A DNA stretch of 64,000 bases, from contig NZ_FYDD01000004.1 of assembly GCF_900186585.1 (NCBI RefSeq), forward strand, positions 1,073,417-1,137,416, read 5' to 3'. Position numbers and translations under genes: made by a program. The notes below the pieces were generated by a model, which made no database searches, was not told where the DNA came from, and was given only the letters and a program-made list of their open reading frames with translations. The stretch's first letter is position 1, and each line of letters opens with the position of its first letter. The stretch comes from Massiliimalia timonensis (GTDB taxonomy: Bacteria > Bacillota > Clostridia > Oscillospirales > Ruminococcaceae). This document shows positions 32,705-40,919 of the stretch, in pieces.

Positions 32705-32999
32705 GCTGTTTTTCGGTGCTTTTGCCGCCTTTTTTGGAGGTAACCCTGCCCAAAACAAATCCTACGACGCCCGCGCCGATCGCCGCCTGTAGGGCAAACA
32801 GCAGGGATTCGATCTCACCGCTTGCTGGTTCCAGCAGGGATTCCGCCCATGGCTGGTAGTCCGGGTCGATCTCCGTGATCGCTTCTTCCGCTTGGCCGTC
32901 AGCGCCGCCAAATTCGGCATTGGGCAGCAAAATAAGCGGGACTGTGGCGATCACCAGCACCGCCAAGATCAGCAGAAGATTTTTCTTCCATAATTTCAT
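32691..32999 (-). CDS. cbiN: Cobalt transporter accessory subunit CbiN
   Basis: A 102-residue protein with two membrane helices: LLLILAVLVIATVPLILL at the N-terminus and LFALQAAIGAGVVGFVLG near the C-terminus, separated by an exported loop with DPDYQPWAESLLEPASGEIE, the CbiN signature. It helps load cobalt into CbiM. It overlaps cbiQ by 14 bases. Confidence 0.93.
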   Translation of the reverse strand: MKLWKKNLLLILAVLVIATVPLILLPNAEFGGADGQAEEAITEIDPDYQPWAESLLEPASGEIESLLFALQAAIGAGVVGFVLGRVTSKKGGKSTEKQHESN

Positions 33000-33021
33000 G
33001 ATCGTTCATCCTTTCCGATTA

Positions 33022-33768
33022 TTATAAAGCATGCAGGGTTTCCAGCTCTTTGTGGTTGTATTTGACCAAGACGTTGTAAACCACGACTGTCAACAGTCCT
33101 TCACAGATTGCTAAAGGGATCTGTGTAACCGCAAAGATCCCGGCAAATTTCGCAAGGGAAGCAAGGAAGCCGCCGGTTGCGTCCGGATGCGCCATGGCAA
33201 GCTGAACAGAGGTAACTACATAGGTAAACAGGTCGCCCAATGCCGCGGCAAGAAATACTGCGACAGCGGAGGACGCGCCCAGCTTTTTGCTGAGTTTGAA
33301 TATACCGAATGAAACCAAGGGGCCTGCTACCGCCATGGAAAAAGTGTTTGCCCCAAGGGTGCTTAAACCGCCGTGCGCCAGCAATAAGGCCTGAAACAGC
33401 AAAATGATCACCCCGATCACGGACATGGCGGACGGCCCGAACAGCACCGCGCCCAAGCCGACGCCCGTGGGGTGAGAACAGCTGCCGCTGACCGACGGGA
33501 TTTTTAGCGCGGAAAGGACAAACGCAAACGCGCCGCACATTGCCAGCAGGATCAAGTTTTTGGAAGACTGCTTGACTGATTTGGAGATCGAGAAAAATCC
33601 CCATACCAAAAACGGTATACAGACCGCGCCCCATGCAATGGCCCAGCCCGGCTGCAAATAGCCTTCCATGATATGCATTGCCGAAACCTGAGGCGTAAAA
33701 AATACTGCCGCGCACAATACGACAGAGGCAGAAAGCACAAGCTTTTGCCATGTAGTTGTTTTCATCAT
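33022..33768 (-). CDS. cbiM: Cobalt ECF transporter substrate-binding subunit CbiM
   Basis: A 248-residue membrane protein. A signal peptide ([21 protein letters not shown]) ends before MHIMEGYL, which becomes the mature N-terminus whose Met-His chelates cobalt; [19 protein letters not shown] is the second metal-binding motif. Gene order cbiM-N-Q-O is standard. Transcription is controlled by a cobalamin riboswitch with a terminator directly upstream (33811-34135). Confidence 0.95.
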   Translation of the reverse strand: MMKTTTWQKLVLSASVVLCAAVFFTPQVSAMHIMEGYLQPGWAIAWGAVCIPFLVWGFFSISKSVKQSSKNLILLAMCGAFAFVLSALKIPSVSGSCSHPTGVGLGAVLFGPSAMSVIGVIILLFQALLLAHGGLSTLGANTFSMAVAGPLVSFGIFKLSKKLGASSAVAVFLAAALGDLFTYVVTSVQLAMAHPDATGGFLASLAKFAGIFAVTQIPLAICEGLLTVVVYNVLVKYNHKELETLHAL

Positions 33769-33810
33769 TGTAAAACAACCCCTTTCTTATCAATTTGTTG
33801 TGCATGCGAA

Positions 33811-33846
33811 AAAATAAAACCCCAAGGAGTATTCCTCAGGGTTTTC
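33811..33846 (-). terminator. Riboswitch-controlled terminator before cbiM
   Basis: On the minus strand AACCCTGAGGA-ata-CTCCTTGGGGTT followed by TTATTTTTT. It is the expression platform of the adjoining riboswitch. Confidence 0.85.
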
Positions 33847-33894
33847 TGCATTACAAAATATTGTCAAAATCCTGCGATCTTGACAGTTTCCATG

Positions 33895-34135
33895 CAGACT
33901 ATACCCTTCATACACTGTGAAGTTACAGCCATCCGCTGTGCGGAAAATAACGGCAGATATCCCGACTTAGGCTTCTTTGTCCGCTTTCGCCTTCCCAGCT
34001 TATCGCCAGTGGCTGGCAGGAGCATGCTCCCGCCGGAAAGCTTCCTCAGCCATTACGGTAGCAGGACTGTCCAGGATTTGCACCTGAGTTCCCTTTTAAG
34101 AAATGCAGAGTTATCATCCGCATTTCACCGTTATT
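33895..34135 (-). ncRNA. Cobalamin riboswitch controlling cbiMNQO
   Basis: On the minus strand the B12-box region reads AAAGGGAACTCAGGTGCAAA then TCCTGGACAGTCCTGCTACC (34055-34098), and AAGCCTAAGTCGGGATATCT occurs further 3' (33952-33974); both match the conserved core of adenosylcobalamin riboswitches. A terminator follows, so cobalamin should switch off cobalt uptake. Outer borders are approximate. Confidence 0.92.
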
Positions 34136-34175
34136 CAACTGATTGATAATTTTAGTTTCATTCTTTCGCATTTTC

Positions 34176-34204
34176 AGTGTAGCATGACAAGGCCTTCCTG
34201 TCAA
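34176..34204 (-). promoter_or_regulatory. Promoter of the cbiMNQO transcript
   Basis: Minus strand TTGACA (34199-34204), 17-base spacer, TACACT (34176-34181). Confidence 0.75.
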
Positions 34205-34226
34205 TCAGGATTTTGAAACGGATTCC

Positions 34227-34255
34227 TTGACAGTGGACAGCGGATAAGCTACAAT
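34227..34255 (+). promoter_or_regulatory. Promoter of the cobalamin synthesis operon
   Basis: TTGACA (34227-34232), 17-base spacer, TACAAT (34250-34255). Its -35 box is 22 bases from that of the divergent cbiM promoter. Confidence 0.8.
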
Positions 34256-34260
34256 AAGGT

Positions 34261-34400
34261 TGGATAAATGAGGGGCAGTATCCGGGGAAGTCAGGTGGGA
34301 ATCCTGCGCAAGTCCGTTACTGTGTCTGCTTTTTGCAGTAAGCCAGATCGCCGGGCCGCTCATTTCACAGCTTTGCGGTCACCAAAGCTTGTGGAGCAGG
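34261..34400 (+). ncRNA. Cobalamin riboswitch controlling the cbiD-cbiC operon
   Basis: GGGGAAGTCAGGTGGGAATC followed by CTGCGCAAGTCCGTTACTGT (34283-34322) and TAAGCCAGATCGCCGG (about 34340) match the conserved B12-box and core. A strong terminator (34443-34479) sits between it and cbiD. Borders approximate. Confidence 0.92.
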
Positions 34401-34442
34401 AAAGAACGGGCGGATTCTGCCTGTCTGTCAGATTCGATTCAG

Positions 34443-34479
34443 ACTCCATTCGGTGATTTTCATTGAATGGAGTTTTTTT
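34443..34479 (+). terminator. Riboswitch-controlled terminator before cbiD
   Basis: ACTCCATTC / GAATGGAGT stem followed by seven T, twelve bases ahead of the cbiD start; expression platform of the riboswitch. Confidence 0.9.
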
Positions 34480-34490
34480 AGAGGTTTATC

Positions 34491-35630
34491 ATGGAACTTT
34501 ATCTTGACCCAATGCATCCCGGCTTGCGCTATGGTTATACCACCGGGACCTGTGCGGCGCTTGCGGCAAAAGCGGCGGCGCAGGCGTTGCTTTCCGGGAA
34601 GATTCCGGATTCGGTCAGCGTCCGCACGCCAAAAGGGATCACGGTCTGTGTGCCGGTAGAGAAGGGAACACTGCAAAACGGTGCGGCAGTCTGCGCGGTC
34701 CGAAAAGACAGCGGCGACGATCCGGATATTACCAACGGGGTGCTGGTATACGCAGAAGTAAAACAGGCTCCCGGCGAAGAAGTGCGGGTCGACGGCGGCA
34801 TTGGCGTTGGCCGTGTGACAAAAAAGGGGCTTGCCTGTCCGGTAGGGGAGGCCGCTATCAATCCCGGCCCGCGGGAGCAGATCCGCCATGCCGTGTTAGC
34901 GGCAGCCGAGGAACTTGAGAGTGTCGGCGGGTTTGAGGTGGTGATCTCTATCCCTGAGGGAGAACGTCTTGCGAAGAGAACCTTTAATCCCCGCCTTGGG
35001 ATCGAGGGCGGCCTTTCTATTTTAGGGACAAGCGGTATTGTGGAACCGATGAGCGACGCGGCGCTGCTGGAATCGATACGGTTGGAGATCAAGGTGCTTC
35101 ACGCAGCCGGAAACGAACGCCTGTTGATCACTCCGGGGAATTATGGGGAAACCTTTGTGAAACAGCAGATGGGGTTGTTTGACGCTCCCATGGCGCAGTG
35201 CAGTAACTTTATCGGTGACACACTGGATATTTTACACCGGGAAGGGATCAAAGGGATTCTATTAGTTGGGCATATTGGAAAGCTTATCAAGGTGGCCGGC
35301 GGTATGATGAACACCCACTCCAAATACGGGGACTGCCGCATGGAGATTCTCTGCGCATATGCGGCGCTTTTTGGCGTGCCGCAGGGAAGCCTGCGAAGAA
35401 TGATGGAAAGCGTCACTACGGAGGCGGCGTTGGACGTATTGAAGGAAACCGATAAGTTGGAGCCGGTGATGGATGCGGTGACCCAAAAGATAGCACAGGA
35501 GGTAAAACGCCGCGCCCCCGAGCTGCCGGCGGAACTGGTTTTATTTTCCCAGACTCACGGGACAGTAGGGAAAACGGCTGGCGCGGATAGAATGATCGCT
35601 TTGTTTCGTGAATTACGAGAAGAGAGGTAA
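34491..35630 (+). CDS. cbiD: Cobalt-precorrin-5B (C1)-methyltransferase CbiD
   Basis: A 379-residue enzyme adding the C1 methyl group in anaerobic corrin-ring synthesis. The N-terminal LRYGYTTGTCAALAAKAA is the hallmark motif; FNPRLGIEGGLSILGTSGIV and GILLVGHIGKLIKVAGG are further conserved stretches. It is the first gene behind the riboswitch terminator and starts a plus-strand train of nineteen cobalamin genes with mostly overlapping or touching ends. Confidence 0.95.
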   Translation: MELYLDPMHPGLRYGYTTGTCAALAAKAAAQALLSGKIPDSVSVRTPKGITVCVPVEKGTLQNGAAVCAVRKDSGDDPDITNGVLVYAEVKQAPGEEVRVDGGIGVGRVTKKGLACPVGEAAINPGPREQIRHAVLAAAEELESVGGFEVVISIPEGERLAKRTFNPRLGIEGGLSILGTSGIVEPMSDAALLESIRLEIKVLHAAGNERLLITPGNYGETFVKQQMGLFDAPMAQCSNFIGDTLDILHREGIKGILLVGHIGKLIKVAGGMMNTHSKYGDCRMEILCAYAALFGVPQGSLRRMMESVTTEAALDVLKETDKLEPVMDAVTQKIAQEVKRRAPELPAELVLFSQTHGTVGKTAGADRMIALFRELREER

Positions 35631-35633
35631 AAG

Positions 35634-36341
35634 ATGATAAAAGGTAAATTATATGGAATCGGAGTAGGTCCGGGAGACCCGGAGCTGATGACATTAAAGG
35701 CTGTGCGCATCATCACTGAATGCGATATGGCCGCAGGCCCTTTGGCCAACGGTGAAAACCAAACTGCTTTTGAAATCGCCACAAAGGCTGTGCCGGAACT
35801 GGAAGAGAAGCCGTTTTTATCCGTTCCCATGCCGATGACGAGGGATTTGGAAGAAGCGAATAAAAACCGTGACCGCGCGGCAAAAATGATCATAGAAGAA
35901 TTATCAAAAGGCAAGGATATCGCTTTTTTAACGCTAGGGGACCCTACGGTTTATTCTACCTACCTGTATCTTCACCAACGGGTAAGAAAGGCAGGATATG
36001 ACTCGCAGATCATTCCGGGAGTTCCTTCCTTTTGCGCTGCGGCCGCCGCACTGGAAACCAGCTTAGTGGAGGGGAAGGAGCCGCTGGTGATCGTACCGGG
36101 GTCTTATGAATGTACGGAAGAGATGCTGTCCGTTCCCGGCAATAAGGTGCTGATGAAGACCGGGCGGGCTTTCGAAGAGGTAAAAGGCTTATTAAAAAAA
36201 CATGGGCTGTTTGATCAGACCCAGATGGCGGAACAGTGCGGCATGGAGGGTGAACGCGTGTATCACACGCTGGATGAAGCGCCGCAGAATCCGCATTATT
36301 TTTCCGTTTTACTGGTAAAACCGGGACAGGAGGAAGCGTAA
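35634..36341 (+). CDS. cbiL: Cobalt-precorrin-2 C20-methyltransferase CbiL
   Basis: A 235-residue SAM-dependent tetrapyrrole methylase. GKLYGIGVGPGDPELMTLK is the N-terminal motif, LTLGDPTVYSTYLYLH the substrate loop and PGVPSFCAAAAALETSL the SAM region. The GDPTVYST form is characteristic of CbiL/CobI. It overlaps cbiF by one base. Confidence 0.93.
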   Translation: MIKGKLYGIGVGPGDPELMTLKAVRIITECDMAAGPLANGENQTAFEIATKAVPELEEKPFLSVPMPMTRDLEEANKNRDRAAKMIIEELSKGKDIAFLTLGDPTVYSTYLYLHQRVRKAGYDSQIIPGVPSFCAAAAALETSLVEGKEPLVIVPGSYECTEEMLSVPGNKVLMKTGRAFEEVKGLLKKHGLFDQTQMAEQCGMEGERVYHTLDEAPQNPHYFSVLLVKPGQEEA

Positions 36342-37090
36342 TGGTTTATTTTGTTGGAGCTGGGTGTGGCGCACCGGATCTGATCACTGTGCGCGGCCAG
36401 CGATTGCTTTCTCAGGCGGATGTCATCATTTATGCCGGGTCGTTAGTGAACCCGCAGCTTTTGCAGGAAGCAAAGGATGGCTGTCAAATCTATAACAGCG
36501 CTTCCATGACGCTGGAAGAGGTTTTTTCCGTGATGAAACAGGCGGAGCTGGACGGGAAAACGACGGTACGGCTTCATACCGGGGATCCTTGCTTATATGG
36601 GGCGATTCGGGAGCAGATGGACCTGCTTGAGAGGGAGAGCATCAGCTATGATGTGGTGCCCGGCGTCAGTTCTTTCTGTGGGGCCGCCGCCGCGCTTCGG
36701 GCGGAATACACTCTGCCGGATGTGTCGCAGACGGTGATCATCAGCCGGATGACAGGCAGAACCCCGGTGCCGGAGCGGGAATCTATTGCCCGTTTGGCGG
36801 AGCACCAGTCCACCATGGTGCTGTTTTTAAGCGCAGGATTGCTTTCAGAGCTAAGCCGGGAGCTGATTGCAGGCGGCTATCCCAAGGATACGCCTGCCGC
36901 GATCGTTTACAAGGCAAGCTGGGAGGACGAAAAGGTGTGCCGGTGTACGGTGGAGACCTTGGCGCAAACAGCACAGGAACAGGGGATCACAAAAACTGCG
37001 CTTATCACCGTGGGGCGTTTTTTGGAGGGCGGTTACTCCCGCTCCAAACTGTACGACCCGCAGTTTACCCATGAGTTCCGGAAGGGATAG
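36341..37090 (+). CDS. cbiF: Cobalt-precorrin-4 C11-methyltransferase CbiF
   Basis: A 249-residue tetrapyrrole methylase. VYFVGAGCGAPDLITVRG, VIIYAGSLVNPQLL, LHTGDPCLYGAIREQM and VPGVSSFCGAAAALRAEY are typical CbiF/CobM segments in normal order. The YAGSLV motif separates it from the other methylases of the cluster. Directly between cbiL and cbiG. Confidence 0.94.
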   Translation: MVYFVGAGCGAPDLITVRGQRLLSQADVIIYAGSLVNPQLLQEAKDGCQIYNSASMTLEEVFSVMKQAELDGKTTVRLHTGDPCLYGAIREQMDLLERESISYDVVPGVSSFCGAAAALRAEYTLPDVSQTVIISRMTGRTPVPERESIARLAEHQSTMVLFLSAGLLSELSRELIAGGYPKDTPAAIVYKASWEDEKVCRCTVETLAQTAQEQGITKTALITVGRFLEGGYSRSKLYDPQFTHEFRKG

Positions 37091-37095
37091 GAGCC

Positions 37096-38109
37096 GTGAA
37101 GCTGGCAGGAATTGGTTTTACTGAAACAGGAAAGGGCTTGCTGGAGCGGTTTTCGGACCTGTTTGGCAAAGATTTGGACAGGTATGAGATCAACGGCGTT
37201 CGGCAGGATATCAAAACGGTAACAGGGCTATCAGAATTTGCCCGGATTGGATTTGAAAAATATGACGGGCTGATCTTTGTGGGCGCCTGCGGGATCGCAG
37301 TGCGGGCGATCGCCCCCTTTTTGCAGAGCAAAACCGTTGATCCTGCAGTTTTAGTGATTGACGAACAGGGAAGGTTTGTGATCCCGGTGGCGTCGGGGCA
37401 CCTTGGCGGCGCGAACCGGCTGGCAGAGCAGACCGCCTGTTTTCTGGGCGGGACTGCGGTGATCACCACCGCGACGGACATCAACCGGGTATTTGCAGTG
37501 GACAGCTGGGCAAAGGAACAACATCTTTGGATTCGGACGCCGGAACAGATCAAAACAGTTTCTGCCGCCCTGCTGCGGGGGGAAGCGGTGGGCTTTGTAT
37601 CCGAATATCCGTGGTGCGGAGCGCTTCCGCCGGGGGTTCGGGAAACGGAAAAAGCGCAGGTGGGGCTCTGTATCAGCGCACAGCAAAAGTTCCCCTTTGC
37701 GAACACGCTGCTGCTGACGCCTAGACCCTATGTGCTGGGGATCGGATGCCGTAAGGGGATTTCCCGGGAAATTTTGGAAGAACAGATTGCAAAGGCTCTT
37801 TTCCATGCAGACATAGAACGGGAAATGCTTCGGGCAGTCTGCTCGGTCGACCGAAAGCAGGACGAACCGGCCTTGGTGAGTTGGTGCAGGGAGCATAGAC
37901 TGCCGTTTCTCTGTTATTCCGCACGGGAGCTTTCCGAAGTGGAGGGGGAATTTTCCTCGTCGGATTTCGTAAAGCGGACTGTAGGAACGGAAAATGTCTG
38001 CGAACGCGCGGCGGTGCTGGGAAGCGGAGGAAAACTGATCCTTCCTAAGTTTTCCGGGCAGGGCGTAACGGTGGCGGCCGCGGAATGTGAAGTGAAAATA
38101 AAATTTTGA
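37096..38109 (+). CDS. cbiG: Cobalt-precorrin-5A hydrolase CbiG
   Basis: A 337-residue enzyme opening the delta-lactone of cobalt-precorrin-5A with loss of acetaldehyde. The N-terminal half has FVGACGIAVRAIAPFL and IPVASGHLGGANRLA, the middle TDINRVFAVDSWAKE, and the C-terminal domain VLGIGCRKGISRE. Starts with GTG. The frame ends four bases into the next gene's leader. Confidence 0.93.
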   Translation: MKLAGIGFTETGKGLLERFSDLFGKDLDRYEINGVRQDIKTVTGLSEFARIGFEKYDGLIFVGACGIAVRAIAPFLQSKTVDPAVLVIDEQGRFVIPVASGHLGGANRLAEQTACFLGGTAVITTATDINRVFAVDSWAKEQHLWIRTPEQIKTVSAALLRGEAVGFVSEYPWCGALPPGVRETEKAQVGLCISAQQKFPFANTLLLTPRPYVLGIGCRKGISREILEEQIAKALFHADIEREMLRAVCSVDRKQDEPALVSWCREHRLPFLCYSARELSEVEGEFSSSDFVKRTVGTENVCERAAVLGSGGKLILPKFSGQGVTVAAAECEVKIKF

Positions 38110-38123
38110 AAAGGATAGGACGG

Positions 38124-38861
38124 ATGGGAAAATTATCGGTGATCGGGCTGGGCCCCGGCGGGGTATCTGGGATGACACGGCAGGCTTTTGAGGCATTGCA
38201 AGGCTGTGAGCTTGTTGTCGGATACCCGGTTTATCTGGATTTGATCCGGGAAGACTTCCCGGAAAAAGAATATTTCAGCACTCCGATGAAACAGGAGATA
38301 GAACGCTGCCGGAAAGCGGTCGAAGAGGCGCTTGCGGGAAAACAGGTAGCGCTCTTGTGCAGCGGGGACGCCGGGGTCTACGGGATGGCAGGCCCGGTTT
38401 TAGAACTTTCAGAAGAATATCCGCCGGTGGAGATCGAGGTGATCTCCGGGGTGACTGCGGCGTGCGCAGGGGCGGCCGTATTAGGCGGAGCTTTGATGCA
38501 TGACTTCGCGGTTATCAGCTTAAGCGATCTGCTCACTCCCTGGGATTTGATTGAAAAGAGGCTTTCCTTGGCGGCACAGGGAGATTTTTGCATTGCCCTT
38601 TATAATCCATCCAGCCGCAAGCGAAAGGATCATTTGAAAAGGGCATGTGATATTCTGTTACGGACCCGTGAGCCGGAAACCGTTTGTGGGATCGTCCGGC
38701 AGATCGGACGGGAAGAGCAGGAGAAGCGGATCTTGCCATTAAAGGATTTACGGGATACAGAGGTAGATATGTTTACCACTGTATTTATTGGAAATTCCCA
38801 AACGAAACAAGTTGGGGAATGGATGGTAACGCCACGCGGCTACCATCTTGGAAAGGGCTGA
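38124..38861 (+). CDS. cbiH: Cobalt-precorrin-3 C17-methyltransferase CbiH
   Basis: A 245-residue methylase that also drives ring contraction. LSVIGLGPGGVSGMTRQAF, LLCSGDAGVYGMAGPVLEL and CIALYNPSSRKRKDHLK are the CbiH/CobJ motifs. The ATG at 38124 has AAAGGATAGG upstream; a TTG-started frame begins at 38106. Its end overlaps the leader of the fusion gene that follows. Confidence 0.94.
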   Translation: MGKLSVIGLGPGGVSGMTRQAFEALQGCELVVGYPVYLDLIREDFPEKEYFSTPMKQEIERCRKAVEEALAGKQVALLCSGDAGVYGMAGPVLELSEEYPPVEIEVISGVTAACAGAAVLGGALMHDFAVISLSDLLTPWDLIEKRLSLAAQGDFCIALYNPSSRKRKDHLKRACDILLRTREPETVCGIVRQIGREEQEKRILPLKDLRDTEVDMFTTVFIGNSQTKQVGEWMVTPRGYHLGKG

Positions 38862-38868
38862 TGGGGCA

Positions 38869-40083
38869 ATGAAAAAACTGCTGATTTTTTCCGGTACCAC
38901 AGAGGGGCGGCTGCTTGCGGGAAGCCTGTGCCGGGCGGGACATCATGTCACAGTCAGCGTGGCGACCAAATATGGAAAGGAACTGGCCTTTTCTGAAGCG
39001 GGGTACCGGGTGTGGACCGGTCGGCTGGACAGGGAAGAAATGGAAGAAAAACTAAAAGCCGAACGCTTTGATGCGGTGATCGATGCGACCCACCCCTATG
39101 CTGTGCAGGTGACAGAAAACTTAAAGTCGGCTTGTGAAGCGCTGGGCATATCCTATTACCGCCTCAAACGCATGGAAACTTCAGCAAAGGAAGCGGTATA
39201 TGTATCCTCCCCGGCAGAGGCGGTCCAGTATTTGGAGCAGACTTCAGGCAAGGTTTTGCTGACAACAGGAGCAAAGGAGCTCAGTGCATATGCGTCGCTT
39301 TCCGGCTTTTCCGACCGGGTTTATGCGCGAGTCCTGCCCTGTGTGGAATCCATTGAAGCATGCCAAGGCTGTGGACTAATGGGCGGGCATATCCTTGCTA
39401 TGCAGGGGCCGTTTTCCGAAGAGATGAATTTGGCGGTTCTGCGGCAGATAAACGCCGAATTTTTGGTGACCAAATCGTCCGGGACGGCAGGCGGTTTTGA
39501 TGAAAAGGTACGGGCGGCAAAGAGGGCCGGAGCAGTCGTGATCGTGATTGGGCGCACTCAACAGGAAACCGGATTTTCCATGGAAGAATTGTGCGGTTTA
39601 TTTGGGGTGTGCCAAGAACTGGCCCCTCCCGCTTACTTTCCGATGTTCTTCTCGTTACAGGGGAAAAGGATTTTAGTGGTCGGGGCCGGGGCTATTGCGG
39701 CACGGCGCATCCAAACCTTGAAGCGGTTTGGATGCTATATCACTGTGGTGGCGACCCGTCTTTCCGATCCGGTGCGTGCCATGGCGGACCGGATCTATGA
39801 ACGGGAATTTGCAGATAGTGACTGCGGGGGCATGTATTTCGTATTAGCCGCTACCAATGACCGGGCGGTGAACCACCATATTGTTTCCCTTTGCAGGAAC
39901 CGAGGGATTTTAGTAAATGCCGCGGACTGCAAAGAGGAATGCGACTTTTATTTTCCGGCGGTTGCGGAGCATGACGGGCTGGTATTTGGGATTTGCTCAT
40001 CAGGGGCAGATCACCGAAAGGTAAAACAGGCGGCGAATTTTCTGCGTAGGGAGTTTGGGCGAAAACAGGAGGGCTTGGAATGA
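38869..40083 (+). CDS. cbiJ: CbiJ-SirC fusion: cobalt-precorrin-6A reductase plus precorrin-2 dehydrogenase
   Basis: A 404-residue bifunctional protein. Residues 1-250 are CbiJ: LLIFSGTTEGRLLAGSLC, VIDATHPYAVQVTENL and LTTGAKELSAYASL. After a short linker (PPAYFPMFFSLQGK), residues 262-400 are a Met8/SirC-type dehydrogenase: ILVVGAGAIAARRIQTL is the NAD-binding loop and YFVLAATNDRAVNHHIV carries the catalytic Asp. The second half makes sirohydrochlorin from precorrin-2, the substrate of CbiK, so an early and a middle pathway step are joined in one chain. Start chosen at 38869, before MKKLLIFSG; an upstream ATG at 38848 is less likely. Confidence 0.9.
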   Translation: MKKLLIFSGTTEGRLLAGSLCRAGHHVTVSVATKYGKELAFSEAGYRVWTGRLDREEMEEKLKAERFDAVIDATHPYAVQVTENLKSACEALGISYYRLKRMETSAKEAVYVSSPAEAVQYLEQTSGKVLLTTGAKELSAYASLSGFSDRVYARVLPCVESIEACQGCGLMGGHILAMQGPFSEEMNLAVLRQINAEFLVTKSSGTAGGFDEKVRAAKRAGAVVIVIGRTQQETGFSMEELCGLFGVCQELAPPAYFPMFFSLQGKRILVVGAGAIAARRIQTLKRFGCYITVVATRLSDPVRAMADRIYEREFADSDCGGMYFVLAATNDRAVNHHIVSLCRNRGILVNAADCKEECDFYFPAVAEHDGLVFGICSSGADHRKVKQAANFLRREFGRKQEGLE

Positions 40084-40919
40084 TACAGGGACAATGCGGT
40101 CAGGAATTTCCCCAAAGAGTTATTTGGCTGACCGAAACATTCCGCTGGCAGGCGGCTTACGATAAGCTGGCAGAGCATGGGATATTATCCGTCCACCTTC
40201 CTTTAACGGCCAGCCGTCCTTTGACTCATAACACCTTGTTGTGGCAGGCCGTTTGTCAAATCAAGCAATATGATTGGCTGATTTTTCCGGATGCAGAAGA
40301 AGCGGAATTGTTTTTTGATATGCTGCTGCAGTGCCGGACAGATGTGCGGGCCTTGGGACACATCAAACTGCTGGCTGGAAACCAAGAAGCGGAACAGGCT
40401 GTTAGGAAACGCGGGGTATTTTGCGCGTTTCCTCCTTGTGAAACGCAAGAGGAAACGGTGCGGAAAATGGCGGAACAGTCCTGCCGCAGAGAACGGGCGC
40501 TGGTCCTTTCCGGGCAGCATAAGGCGCCCGGACTGCTTTGTGCATGCTCTCGATATGGGATCGCGTTTGACGAAGTACCTGTGTGCCAAATGGTACGGAC
40601 AGGGAAAAAATTAGATCTGCTCATGCCTGATGATTTTTTGGTGGCTGACCTGCCGCAGGCGGTGGAGGCCGTGTGCGGCCAGCTTTCCCAGCAAGAACGA
40701 GGAAAACACATACTCATCGCGCTGACAGAAGGCGCGGGATCTGCGGCACAGCAGGCGGGATTTATGGTGTTAAGGCTTTCCAAAAAAAGCGTGCCGGCAT
40801 TGCTGAAATTGTTCCAGACAAAGGGAGGAGAAACGCATGAAACAACGACGGATCTATCTGGTCGGAGCCGGGATGGGGACATTGCTCTCCCTGACCGGAC
40901 AGGCGAAACAGGCGATTGA
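40080..40919 (+). CDS. Divergent uroporphyrinogen-III synthase-like protein (HemD-like)
   Basis: A 279-residue protein with a HemD-like layout: RVIWLTETFRWQAAYDKLAE with VHLPL following, YDWLIFPDAEEAELFFDML, DVRALGHIKLLAGNQEAEQAV, then a second domain with ALVLSGQHKAPGL and ending LIALTEGAGSAAQQAGF. Several normally conserved positions (for example the TSxNGV of the first domain) are changed to PDAEEA. It would close the tetrapyrrole ring before SUMT acts. Its last 28 codons run into cbiET in another frame (83-base overlap), which suggests that an earlier stop codon was lost. Inactive or altered function is possible. Confidence 0.6.
   Translation: MIQGQCGQEFPQRVIWLTETFRWQAAYDKLAEHGILSVHLPLTASRPLTHNTLLWQAVCQIKQYDWLIFPDAEEAELFFDMLLQCRTDVRALGHIKLLAGNQEAEQAVRKRGVFCAFPPCETQEETVRKMAEQSCRRERALVLSGQHKAPGLLCACSRYGIAFDEVPVCQMVRTGKKLDLLMPDDFLVADLPQAVEAVCGQLSQQERGKHILIALTEGAGSAAQQAGFMVLRLSKKSVPALLKLFQTKGGETHETTTDLSGRSRDGDIALPDRTGETGD

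Noticed and set aside
33101..33805. A 234-codon frame overlapping cbiM
   Set aside because: It lies in another frame of cbiM on the same strand and shows no family pattern; cbiM explains the region fully.
37351..38196. A 281-codon minus-strand frame opposite cbiG
   Set aside because: Antisense shadow of cbiG in a dense plus-strand operon; composition is rich in Arg, Pro and Ser, as expected for non-coding frames of GC-rich DNA.
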